13,309 bases of DNA from Thermoplasmatales archaeon (GCA_011049295.1 DSCA01000041.1:1-13309), one strand, 5' to 3'. Shown: positions 1 to 6,989, numbered from the stretch's first letter. Numbers and translations are program-made. The notes: generated by a model from the sequence alone, not told the origin.

Positions 1-646
1 GCCAGGGATAGAGGTTTTTCACCCGGGGGGCGAGGGCGGGGGGGCACACCCCGATGATGGTGCACCCGCGGCGCATCATCAACCAAGCCGCCTGCAGCCC
101 CTCCTCGTCCTCTATGATTGCCACCACCCTTCCCTGGCTGCCGTAGGGCAGACCTCCGGGACCGGGTATCTTCTGGGTGAATACGAAGGCCCGCTGCTCC
201 CGAACCTCAACAAAAATCTCGCGATCCGGATGATCCAGGTTGACCGGGGCCCCGGTGGCGTCCACCACCGCCTGGCCGGCCACCACGGCCACCTCCTGGC
301 TGGTGAATGCATGGCTGCCGGTGCGACTGGCCCGGATGGCAAAGCTCTCCCCGGGGCCCATATCGGCGGCCTCCACCGCCGCTGCGGCTATGGACGGCAG
401 CTCGGCGGGTACCTCCTCCACGGGGGAAAAGGAGGTGATACCGAACACCCGGCGCAGCGCCTGGCCGGCCTCCTCAGGGCCATCCACCTCCACGAAGATG
501 CGCCCCCGAGTGGTGGATACGCTATGCGCCGCGCCATGGTAGGCCAGCGCCTTTTGCAGGTCGGCGACCAGCAGGTGCTCGAAACGCCGCCGCACCGGCG
601 TGCCCTTGAGCCCGATTTCTCCGTAGCGTACCAGAATCAGCGCCAC
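1..646 (-). CDS. ThiI-like THUMP protein (tRNA 4-thiouridine synthase family), 3' end outside window, degenerate PP-loop
   Basis: Translating the minus strand from a GTG at 646-644 gives 215 uninterrupted residues that run off the window edge. The N-terminus (MALILVRYGEIGLKG) is the typical ThiI opening. It is followed by a ferredoxin-like/THUMP region (about 15-165) and the linker that leads into the PP-loop domain (LPYGSQGRVVAI, about 166-177). ThiI normally activates U8 of tRNA by adenylation and transfers sulfur to it. Here the adenylation signature SGGxDS, expected at about 178-183, reads IEDEEG, while the following helix (AAWLMMRRGC) is conserved. The family call is firm; the usual catalytic activity is doubtful. 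No in-frame ATG lies nearby upstream, and the transcript would be nearly leaderless. It is divergent from the Ntn hydrolase gene. It could be a tRNA-binding paralogue rather than the working ThiI. Confidence 0.82.
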   Translation of the reverse strand, partial: MALILVRYGEIGLKGTPVRRRFEHLLVADLQKALAYHGAAHSVSTTRGRIFVEVDGPEEAGQALRRVFGITSFSPVEEVPAELPSIAAAAVEAADMGPGESFAIRASRTGSHAFTSQEVAVVAGQAVVDATGAPVNLDHPDREIFVEVREQRAFVFTQKIPGPGGLPYGSQGRVVAIIEDEEGLQAAWLMMRRGCTIIGVCPPALAPRVKNLYPW

Positions 647-670
647 GGGTGATAATACCCGCCCGGTCCT

Positions 671-690
671 AAAAAGTTTTCCCGAAACAG
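671..690 (-). promoter_or_regulatory. Possible promoter for the ThiI-like gene
   Basis: Read on the minus strand, an A/T-rich block (AAAACTTTTTAG, ending about 670) lies about 25-30 bases before the GTG start. This is the spacing expected for an archaeal TATA box of a leaderless or nearly leaderless transcript. The match to a TATA consensus is poor, so this is tentative. Confidence 0.3.
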
Positions 691-699
691 CCGAAACAG
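682..699. repeat. Tandem 9-bp direct repeat in divergent promoter region
   Basis: CCGAAACAG occurs twice back to back (682-690 and 691-699), midway between two divergent start codons at 646 and 727. A/T-rich blocks of opposite orientation flank it (AAAAAGTTTT at 671 and TAACTTTTTT at 701). It could be a TFB-recognition element, a small operator, or both. No regulator is identified. Confidence 0.6.
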
Positions 700-712
700 G
701 TAACTTTTTTAG
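691..712 (+). promoter_or_regulatory. Candidate BRE/TATA promoter for the Ntn hydrolase gene
   Basis: A BRE-like CCGAAACAG (691-699) is followed by an A/T-rich GTAACTTTTTTA (700-711), about 20-25 bases before the ATG at 727. This geometry predicts transcription starting at or next to the start codon, and no Shine-Dalgarno sequence is present, consistent with a leaderless mRNA. The TATA part is not canonical. Confidence 0.4.
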
Positions 713-726
713 CGCCCTGCTCATTT

Positions 727-2502
727 ATGGCTATGCGGTATCTGCTGGCCTTCCTGCTGGTCATTCTGCTGCTGGCGCCCGGAGCCCTGGCCTGCAAGGA
801 CATCATAGCGCTGAACGAGGCCACGGCCGGCGACTACCATCTGCTGCTCAAGGTGCGCGACCCCTCCCGGCCCGGCCTGCAGGTGCTGTGGAAGGTGGAC
901 CGGGGCTACCAGTACGAGTACCACACGCCGTGGACGGGGCGCCCGGTTTCCCATACCGTGCAGCACGCCTTTCTGGGAGTGGCAACCCAGGGCGACGTCC
1001 CCCCCAACGTGTTCAAGGCGGGCATGGCTCTCTCCGATGCGGGCATCGCCTACGGTGACGCCGATTTGCCCTCCTACTGGATCAATCCCTCCCCCTACGC
1101 CTGGGACGACTTCGACTGGATTCGCTATGCCTGCCAGAGCGCCGGCACGGAAAAGGAAGCCGTGGACTTGCTCATCGAGGCCGTGGACATGCACGCCCCC
1201 GGTGTTCCGGAAAACCTGTTTGTGGTGGGGCCCCGAACGGGCTACGTGATGGAGGCCACCGCCTATCACTATCACCTGGAGGAGGTGCAGAGCCTGGCCC
1301 TGCGGTCCAACTATCCCCGGGAGCTGTGGGACAGCATGGTTCTCAAAAACGTCTTCGTGGCCTCCTCCTTCGACAGGGTTTTCGAGGGGGCGGTACGCCC
1401 GGGACGGGCGGTACGCCTGGGAGCCACCATGGGCATCCGGGTGCTGGCGGTGGACGACGACCGGGTGGTGGTGCGGCAGATGCCGCTGGGAGGCCGGGTC
1501 ACCATCCCCGAGGGGGAGGGGGCCATGGTGGGTTTCTACTGGGTGGAGGCCCTGGACTGCGGGGGAAACACCGCCCGGCTGCGGGTCTCCTACCGCTACC
1601 ACGCCTGGGAGGAGGAGATGTACGGCCGGGTGGCGGCCGCCGCCGGGTCCATCACCCCGGCGGACATGATGGCCTGGTCCCGCCTGCACAGCTCCGACCT
1701 GGGAGGCATGCGGGGGATGTGCGAGGCTGAGGAAAAGGCGGCCATGGTGTTTAAAATTCCCCGCCAGGATTACCATCTGTTCAGCATGGGATGGTTTGCC
1801 CCTGACCAGTGTGCCGCCATCTTCGTCCCCGTGCACATCGTGGATACCGACATCCTGCCCGCCTACCGAAACGGGATGGCGGCGGAGTCGGCCCGGACCC
1901 TCCTCCACAAATTCGGCCACGGGAATCTCACCTCGGACTGCACCCGGGTGGAATCGGTCTTCCTGCACGAGAACCAGGCGGTGGAGACGGTGGCCAGTGG
2001 GCACGAGGCAGAGCAGGTGGCAGCCATCCTCACCGCCTCCGACGTGGAGATGCAGAGGCAGGCCGTGCTCATGCAGAACATTTTTCTCTCGGCGCAGGAG
2101 GCCGAACGGGAAATGGCCGCCGGGGCCTGGAACGGAAGCTACCGTCAGACCCTGCTGGCCGTCCGGGAGGCGCTGGACGAGGTGCAGAGCGTGGAGACCC
2201 GGCGGCTGCTGGCCGAGGTGGCAGCCAGCATCGCCGGGGGACGGCTGGAGGTGGCATCCCTGACCGGAAAATCCGTCGGCCAGAACAGCTACCGGGAGGG
2301 CCAGAAGGCCCTGGACCAGGGACAATATGCCCGTGCTGTGGACCAGTTCATAGACACCTACGAGGACGCGCAGAGGGCCCTGTTCGGCCGCCCGCCCTCC
2401 TCCGGCATCAGCGCCGGGCAGCGCCGCATCGACCTGGTCGCCGCCGCTATGGGCATAGCCGTTGCCGCCCTGCTGGTGCTGTATATGGCGCGGCGGCGGT
2501 AA
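727..2502 (+). CDS. Membrane-anchored exported Ntn hydrolase, peptidase C69-like
   Basis: This 591-residue protein has a signal peptide (about 1-22, leucine-rich core, ending in ALA) and then Cys23 in the context CKDIIALNEATAG. That resembles the start of mature C69 dipeptidases and related Ntn hydrolases, where the cysteine exposed by processing is the nucleophile. A region ending near VRDPSRPG fits the conserved pocket after the nucleophile. The globular region spans roughly 23-430. A helical segment follows, with a TPR-like hairpin at about 522-553, and a single membrane helix at about 570-588 ends in a basic ARRR tail. The enzyme would therefore face outward, held by its C-terminus. Substrate is unknown; peptide or amide hydrolysis is inferred from the family. 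ALAC could also be read as a lipobox, but a C-terminal anchor makes lipidation unnecessary. ATG 733 is an alternative start two codons in. A metzincin-like gene follows after 48 bases. Confidence 0.72.
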   Translation: MAMRYLLAFLLVILLLAPGALACKDIIALNEATAGDYHLLLKVRDPSRPGLQVLWKVDRGYQYEYHTPWTGRPVSHTVQHAFLGVATQGDVPPNVFKAGMALSDAGIAYGDADLPSYWINPSPYAWDDFDWIRYACQSAGTEKEAVDLLIEAVDMHAPGVPENLFVVGPRTGYVMEATAYHYHLEEVQSLALRSNYPRELWDSMVLKNVFVASSFDRVFEGAVRPGRAVRLGATMGIRVLAVDDDRVVVRQMPLGGRVTIPEGEGAMVGFYWVEALDCGGNTARLRVSYRYHAWEEEMYGRVAAAAGSITPADMMAWSRLHSSDLGGMRGMCEAEEKAAMVFKIPRQDYHLFSMGWFAPDQCAAIFVPVHIVDTDILPAYRNGMAAESARTLLHKFGHGNLTSDCTRVESVFLHENQAVETVASGHEAEQVAAILTASDVEMQRQAVLMQNIFLSAQEAEREMAAGAWNGSYRQTLLAVREALDEVQSVETRRLLAEVAASIAGGRLEVASLTGKSVGQNSYREGQKALDQGQYARAVDQFIDTYEDAQRALFGRPPSSGISAGQRRIDLVAAAMGIAVAALLVLYMARRR

Positions 2503-2505
2503 AGG

Positions 2506-2513
2506 TTATTAAG
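2506..2513 (+). promoter_or_regulatory. Possible TATA box for the metzincin-like gene
   Basis: TTATTAAG begins four bases after the stop codon of the preceding gene. A start about 25 bases downstream (near 2536) would leave a short leader that still contains the AGGTG Shine-Dalgarno site at 2540. Co-transcription from the upstream gene is equally possible. Confidence 0.35.
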
Positions 2514-2539
2514 GGCCGGTATTTACCCCTCTAGCCAAC

Positions 2540-2544
2540 AGGTG
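2540..2544 (+). promoter_or_regulatory. Ribosome binding site that decides the start at 2551
   Basis: AGGTG lies six bases before ATG 2551. An in-frame GTG (2542-2544) is part of this site, so it is better read as Shine-Dalgarno sequence than as a start codon. The same 14-base arrangement occurs before secY. Confidence 0.65.
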
Positions 2545-2550
2545 TTCATC

Positions 2551-4005
2551 ATGCTGAGAATCCGCCATCTTGCCATCGTTTTTGCAGTCCTGGTCACGGT
2601 CACCGGCTCTGCCGCACTCGCTCCCCTAGCCCAGCTCCCGCCGCTCCCGTCCCCGTCGCCGGAATCATCCATCGAGGTCACGGTGACCGTGGAGCGCATA
2701 CGGGCCCTGGAAGACATGGGCCCAAATGGTCCCCGTTTCCTCGTGGAGGTAGCAGCCCAGAATACCACTTTCCGGAGCCCTGTCTGGAACCACACCCCCT
2801 ACGTGTATGACCCGTGGTCGGTCACCCTGGCTATCGACGACCACGCCCCTCTGTCCCTCACCATCCATCTGTGGGACTGCGCCTCCGGCCACCCCGTCCG
2901 GTGCGACCTTAGCCCGAAGACGGGGGACACGACGGCCGCCCTTTCCGTGGACATCCTCTACGACCCGCTTACCGGCTGGTGGACCGGGGACGACAGCCGG
3001 GGAGACGCCAGCGGATATGGCCGGGTCAGCGGGTGTGACGACGGCAGCATCGCTGCCGGTGAGCGGGACGCCGAGCTCTGGTTCTCCATCCGCCAGCAGG
3101 ACGAGGACGGGGACGGCATACCCGCTGGGATGGAGGAACTCTACGGCACCGACCCGGCAGTCTATGATGCCCACGTGGACCACGACGGTGACGGCATTCC
3201 AACCGGCTGGGAGCACCACTGGGGATACCACCCCTGCACCTGGGATGACCACGCCACTCTGGACCCCGACCGGGACGGCCTGAGCAACGTGGAGGAGTAC
3301 CTGACCTCGCTGTGGGGCTCCGACCCCCTGTGCCCCGATGTTTTTCTGGAAATAGACCAGATGGAGGACCCCCGGGGGGAGCCCATGCTGGTGACCGATT
3401 CCGTCATCGAGATGCTGACCACGGCCTACCACCGGCGCAACGTGCTGTACCACGTCGATGACGGCGGGCTGGGCGGCGGGGAGATAATTCCCTACGACGC
3501 GCTCACCGTTCCCGGCCAGCTCAACGACCTCTACCGGCGCTATTTCCTGCACCATGATCCCGGTAACTGGCGCCAGGGAGTTTTCCGTTACGGGGTGTTC
3601 ATCAACCGCCATTTTCTGGTGGACGGGCACGCCTTTCCGGGAAACGGCTCCATAACCGACTTCAGCCGGGCCGGCGTCAACTGCTTCCAGATTTCCCGTC
3701 AGCCCCTGCGGCAGAAGACCCTGCTGGCGGACCAGGACACCGTGGACTTCTACACGGCCTGCCTCATCATGCACGAGAGCGGCCACACCATGGGGCTGTA
3801 TGCGGGCCATCCGCCCGGCTGCGACAACCAGTTCAGCAAGTACCCCTGGCAGATAGGCTCCTGGCTATATCGCCACTACCGGAGCGTCATGAACTACCGC
3901 TACACCTACCACATTCTGGACTACTCGGATGGAACCCACGGCCCCCGGGATTTCGACGACTGGGGCCACCTGGACCTGACCTTTTTCCAGCCGGCGATGG
4001 ATTAA
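2551..4005 (+). CDS. Exported metzincin-like metalloprotein with calcium-binding repeats
   Basis: From ATG 2551 this is a 484-residue protein with a signal peptide (about 1-24) and a Pro/Ser-rich linker. A predicted beta-rich N-terminal domain (about 40-182) resembles a C2-like sandwich by pattern only. Three DxDxDG calcium-loop repeats follow, at D184, D210 and D238 (DEDGDG, DHDGDG, DPDRDG), in the style of thrombospondin type-3 or dockerin loops. The C-terminal region holds a zinc signature, HESGH at 408-412 with G415 and H420, and a methionine-turn-like SVMNYRY with M447. HExxHxxG plus a Met-turn indicates a metzincin-type protease. The third ligand in the canonical motif would be at position 418, which is alanine; H420 is two residues further on. 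A secreted, calcium-stabilised protease is the likely role, with substrate unknown. Several cysteines (110, 118, 162, 229, 261, 378, 404, 424) could form disulfides outside the cell. Confidence 0.68.
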   Translation: MLRIRHLAIVFAVLVTVTGSAALAPLAQLPPLPSPSPESSIEVTVTVERIRALEDMGPNGPRFLVEVAAQNTTFRSPVWNHTPYVYDPWSVTLAIDDHAPLSLTIHLWDCASGHPVRCDLSPKTGDTTAALSVDILYDPLTGWWTGDDSRGDASGYGRVSGCDDGSIAAGERDAELWFSIRQQDEDGDGIPAGMEELYGTDPAVYDAHVDHDGDGIPTGWEHHWGYHPCTWDDHATLDPDRDGLSNVEEYLTSLWGSDPLCPDVFLEIDQMEDPRGEPMLVTDSVIEMLTTAYHRRNVLYHVDDGGLGGGEIIPYDALTVPGQLNDLYRRYFLHHDPGNWRQGVFRYGVFINRHFLVDGHAFPGNGSITDFSRAGVNCFQISRQPLRQKTLLADQDTVDFYTACLIMHESGHTMGLYAGHPPGCDNQFSKYPWQIGSWLYRHYRSVMNYRYTYHILDYSDGTHGPRDFDDWGHLDLTFFQPAMD

Positions 4006-4030
4006 TGTAGCCCCCGCCCATGTAGGGCCA

Positions 4031-5914
4031 ATGCCCTTTCCCTACCCGCCGCGGCCCTTCCAGCAGCAGCTCATGGAGTCCGTTCAGCACTGCCTCCGCT
4101 ACGGCAAGCACCTGGTGATGCAGGCCGCCACCGGCTCCGGCAAAACCATCGGGGTGCTGTACCCGGCGGTGCGGTACGCCAAGCAGAACGGCATGCGCAT
4201 CCTGTACGTCACCAGGACCAACTCCCAGCAGCGGCAGGCCATCCGGGAGCTGCAGGCCATGCAGGAGGACATCACCGCCGTGGGATTCCAGGGGCGCACC
4301 AACATGTGCCTGCTGGCCGAGGAAAATCCCGACTTCCGGACGGGAAGCGCCGGCGAAATCTCCCGGCTGTGCTCCACCCGAAAAAAGCGCACCATCCGGG
4401 CCCTGCGGGGGGAGGGCAAGCTCAAAAACGGCTGCCCCTATTTTGCCTCCTTCTACCGGCTGTCGGAGTTGCCCGCCGCCATCACCGGAGAAAAGATACT
4501 GTCCGCCGAGGAGGTGGTGCAGCGCTGCCGGGACAAGCACCTGTGTCCCTACGAGGTGAACAAGCAGCTGGTGAAGAAGGCCACCGTGGTCATCGCCCCC
4601 TACGTGTACCTGTTTGACGCCGCGCTCAGGGAGAAACTGGTGGAATGGGGATTTACCTCCTTCGACCGGAGCATCCTGGTGGTGGACGAGGCCCACAACC
4701 TTCCCCAGTACTGCCGTGACATCCTGTCTCCCCGCCTCTCCGTCTACATGCTGACCATGGCCATGGAGGAAACCCGGGAGTACCTGGAGGACAACGAGGA
4801 AATCATGACCTTCTGCACCCTGATGAGGGACCTCATTGACGAGCTGAAGCGGGACTACATCGTCAGGGTGGAGGAGGGCACGGACACCGACGGGTTCATC
4901 CCCCCGGGCAAGCTGGCTGCCGCCGTCCGGAGGTGCGGCTGGGGCCGGGCGGACATAGAGCGCTTCTCTCAGCGCTTCCTGGAATACGGGGAACTGATTC
5001 TGGAGGCCAAGGAAAAACGGGATATTTTGCCCCGCTCCTACATCCGGGGGGTGGGCCGCTTTCTCTCCGACTGGGTGAACCTGGACGAGCGGTGGGCCAA
5101 GCTGGTGGTGGACGAGAGCGGGGACAACCCCCGCCTGGAGTACTACTGCCTGGACGCCTCCATTGCCGCCGCCATCGTCAACGAGTTTCACGCCTCCGTC
5201 CACATGTCTGGCACGTTAACGCCTCTGGAGGAGTACAGGGATTCCCTGGCCCTGCGCTCTCCGGAGCTGCGCACCTTTCCCTCCCTATTCCCCAAGAAAA
5301 ACCGTAAAATCATCTACGACCCCACGGTGAGCACCCGCTACCAGAACCTCAACGACCAGATGCTGGCCCGCCTGGAGGAGCGCATCCTGGCCCTGTGCAC
5401 CGCCACCCGGCACAACATGGCCGTCTTTTTCTCCAGCTACGCCATGCTCAACCGCTTTCTGACCCGGGGGCTGCGCCTGGCCGTGGACCGCCCCATCTAC
5501 GTGGAGCAGCAGGGGATGCGGCAGCGCAAACTGATGCAGGACATCGAGAGCTTCAAAAAGAAGGGGGGCATCTTTTTCTCCGTGATTGGAGGCCGGATTT
5601 CCGAGGGCATGGACTTTCCCAGCCAGCAGTTGGAGATGGTGGTCATCGTGGGCATCCCCTATCCCCCGCCCACCGCCCGCCAGCAGGCCCTGCGTGCCTA
5701 CTACGACCGCAAGTTCGGCAGCGGCTGGCGCTACGCGGTGGAGGCACCCACCACCCGGAAGATGCTGCAGGCGGTGGGCCGTCTCATCCGGGAGGAGAGC
5801 GACCGGGGCATGGCGGTTATTCTGGACGAGCGCGCCGCCCGCTTCAAAAAATACGTGGAGGTGGAGGAGGCGGAGGACGTGGTTCAGGCGGTGAAGGATT
5901 TCTGGAGAGAATAG
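4031..5914 (+). CDS. XPD/DinG-family superfamily 2 DNA helicase with iron-sulfur cluster
   Basis: This 627-residue ATP-dependent 5'-3' DNA helicase relates to XPD/Rad3 and DinG and is probably used in DNA repair or resolving structured DNA. Visible parts are the Walker A motif ATGSGKT (33-39), four cysteines placed as the XPD [4Fe-4S] ligands (C93 in NMC, C114, C135 in GCPYF, C172 in LCPYE), the Walker B DEAH box (219-222), motif V GGRISEGMD (520-528) and motif VI QAVGRLIR (580-587). C166 is an extra cysteine near the cluster. No N-terminal exonuclease domain is present, as expected for an archaeal form. The ATG at 4031 follows the preceding stop by 25 bases without a Shine-Dalgarno site. A weak A/T stretch (GGATTAATG) about 28 bases upstream could support a leaderless start. 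It lies directly before the ribosomal operon, an unusual place for this gene. Confidence 0.9.
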   Translation: MPFPYPPRPFQQQLMESVQHCLRYGKHLVMQAATGSGKTIGVLYPAVRYAKQNGMRILYVTRTNSQQRQAIRELQAMQEDITAVGFQGRTNMCLLAEENPDFRTGSAGEISRLCSTRKKRTIRALRGEGKLKNGCPYFASFYRLSELPAAITGEKILSAEEVVQRCRDKHLCPYEVNKQLVKKATVVIAPYVYLFDAALREKLVEWGFTSFDRSILVVDEAHNLPQYCRDILSPRLSVYMLTMAMEETREYLEDNEEIMTFCTLMRDLIDELKRDYIVRVEEGTDTDGFIPPGKLAAAVRRCGWGRADIERFSQRFLEYGELILEAKEKRDILPRSYIRGVGRFLSDWVNLDERWAKLVVDESGDNPRLEYYCLDASIAAAIVNEFHASVHMSGTLTPLEEYRDSLALRSPELRTFPSLFPKKNRKIIYDPTVSTRYQNLNDQMLARLEERILALCTATRHNMAVFFSSYAMLNRFLTRGLRLAVDRPIYVEQQGMRQRKLMQDIESFKKKGGIFFSVIGGRISEGMDFPSQQLEMVVIVGIPYPPPTARQQALRAYYDRKFGSGWRYAVEAPTTRKMLQAVGRLIREESDRGMAVILDERAARFKKYVEVEEAEDVVQAVKDFWRE

Positions 5915-5946
5915 GAGCCCCTGATGCCACCCCCTGCCTGCGCCCT

Positions 5947-5960
5947 CAAAAACTATATAT
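5947..5960 (+). promoter_or_regulatory. TATA-like promoter element upstream of rpsH, distal
   Basis: CAAAAACTATATAT sits 87-100 bases before the S8 start codon. It combines an A-rich BRE-like part with the best TATA match in the window. Transcription would start near 5982 and give a leader of about 65 bases. Confidence 0.5.
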
Positions 5961-6000
5961 CGGAGGTGCTCATTATCGGGGCTGAACATCATCCGTTCAA

Positions 6001-6022
6001 CCCGAAACATTTAAGAAATATA
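6001..6022 (+). promoter_or_regulatory. BRE/TATA-like promoter element upstream of rpsH, proximal
   Basis: CCCGAAACATTTAAGAAATATA contains a BRE-like CCGAAACA next to an A/T-rich box, about 25-35 bases before ATG 6047. A start near 6037 would give a leader of only about 10 bases containing the weak GGTAAT ribosome site. The same CCGAAACA word is present twice in the divergent promoter near 690. Confidence 0.5.
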
Positions 6023-6046
6023 TTCCATTGTGGGGGACACGGTAAT

Positions 6047-6436
6047 ATGCTAAATGATACTCTGGCCAACGCTATGTCAGCCATTAAAAACGCCGAGCGC
6101 ACCGGCAAGCGCGAATGCATAGTCAAACCTGCCAGCAAGCTCATCGGCCGAGCCCTGAAAGTGATGCAGGACAACGGCTACATATCCTCTTTCGAGTGGA
6201 TTGACGATGGCAAGGCCGGCGTGTTCAACGTGACGCTCAAGGGCAGCATTAACGACTGCAACGTCATCAAGCCCCGCTATGCCATACGGCGGGACGAGTT
6301 TGACAAATGGGAATATCGCTACCTGCCCGCGGAGAACTTCGGCATGCTGCTAATGTCCACCACCAAGGGCATCATGTCCCACTACGATGCCAAGAGGGAG
6401 GGCATCGGAGGGCGGCTTCTGGCCTATGTCTATTAG
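6047..6436 (+). CDS. rps8: 30S ribosomal protein S8 (uS8)
   Basis: This is a 129-residue primary 16S rRNA-binding protein of the small-subunit platform. The start MLNDTLANAMSAIKNAE is the archaeal S8 N-terminus, and the C-terminus has the conserved STTKGIMSHYDAK and GGRLLAYVY segments that contact rRNA. The reading frame stays open to an upstream ATG at 5924, but the 41 extra residues do not resemble S8 and the intervening DNA holds promoter-like boxes, so ATG 6047 is preferred. The ribosome site is weak (GGTAAT). It is the first gene of the ribosomal operon here. In bacteria S8 represses its own operon; archaeal regulation cannot be judged from this sequence. Confidence 0.96.
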   Translation: MLNDTLANAMSAIKNAERTGKRECIVKPASKLIGRALKVMQDNGYISSFEWIDDGKAGVFNVTLKGSINDCNVIKPRYAIRRDEFDKWEYRYLPAENFGMLLMSTTKGIMSHYDAKREGIGGRLLAYVY

Positions 6437-6444
6437 GTGATATC

Positions 6445-6987
6445 ATGAAAATTCCGCTAGCTATTGATGAAATCGAGGTTCCCCGGGACGTGCAGGTGAG
6501 CATCGACCAGGATGTGGTCACCGTGACTGGACCCAAGGGGGAACTCCGCCGCAGCCTGTCCCATCCCCGGATAGACATATCTCCGGAGGACGGCAGAATC
6601 GTGGTCAGGTGCGAGATGCCCCGGAAACGGGAGAAGGCCTTGGTGGGCACCTACGGGGCTCACCTCCGCAACATGATTCGCGGGGTCACCCAGGGTTTCA
6701 CCTACCGGCTCAAGGTGGTATATGCCCACTTTCCCATCAAGGTCAGCGTGAAGGGCCGGGAGGTACACATTGACAACTTCCTGGGAGAGCAGTATCCCCG
6801 CAAGGCGAACATCTTCGGAGACGTGCAGGTTAACGTGAAGGGGGACACCATCACCGTCGAGGGCATCAACCGGGAGGAGGTGGGCCAGACCGCCGCCAAC
6901 ATCGAGCGCGCGGTGCGGGTCCGCCGCCGTGACATCCGGATATTCCAGGACGGCGCATACATCACATCCAAGGATCGAGGTGCATAA
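6445..6987 (+). CDS. rpl6: 50S ribosomal protein L6 (uL6)
   Basis: This 180-residue large-subunit protein sits near the sarcin-ricin loop and the factor-binding site. The two-fold repeated L6 fold is recognisable from VTVTGPKGELRR in the first half and VSVKGREVHIDNFLGEQYPRK in the second. The C-terminal RVRRRDIRIFQDG is archaeal in style. An AGGTGAT Shine-Dalgarno site (6435-6441) overlaps the S8 stop codon, and the gap to S8 is eight bases, so translation is probably coupled. Confidence 0.97.
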   Translation: MKIPLAIDEIEVPRDVQVSIDQDVVTVTGPKGELRRSLSHPRIDISPEDGRIVVRCEMPRKREKALVGTYGAHLRNMIRGVTQGFTYRLKVVYAHFPIKVSVKGREVHIDNFLGEQYPRKANIFGDVQVNVKGDTITVEGINREEVGQTAANIERAVRVRRRDIRIFQDGAYITSKDRGA

Positions 6988-6989
6988 TC

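Noticed and set aside
230..652. Plus-strand open frame at the left edge
   Set aside because: The minus strand in the same place reads a clear ThiI/THUMP protein; the plus-strand product has no recognisable features.
644..733. Lipobox reading of ALAC in the Ntn hydrolase signal peptide
   Set aside because: The cysteine matches the expected catalytic nucleophile, and the protein already has a C-terminal membrane helix; lipidation would block catalysis.
721..2325. Long open frame on the minus strand (534 codons) opposite the Ntn hydrolase gene
   Set aside because: It mirrors a real gene in high-G+C DNA, and its His/Gly/Val-rich translation has no recognisable motif, while the plus strand has a signal peptide, nucleophile and membrane anchor.
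3887..5203. Long open frame on the minus strand (438 codons) opposite the helicase
   Set aside because: It lies across a helicase with all expected motifs and spans an intergenic boundary; its composition is that of an antisense shadow.
5924..6046. 41-residue N-terminal extension of S8 from ATG 5924
   Set aside because: Archaeal S8 starts at MLND; the extra part is not S8-like and contains TATA-like boxes.
5915..6046. Possible tRNA or C/D-box RNA in the gap before S8
   Set aside because: No cloverleaf and no proper pair of C and D boxes could be found on either strand.
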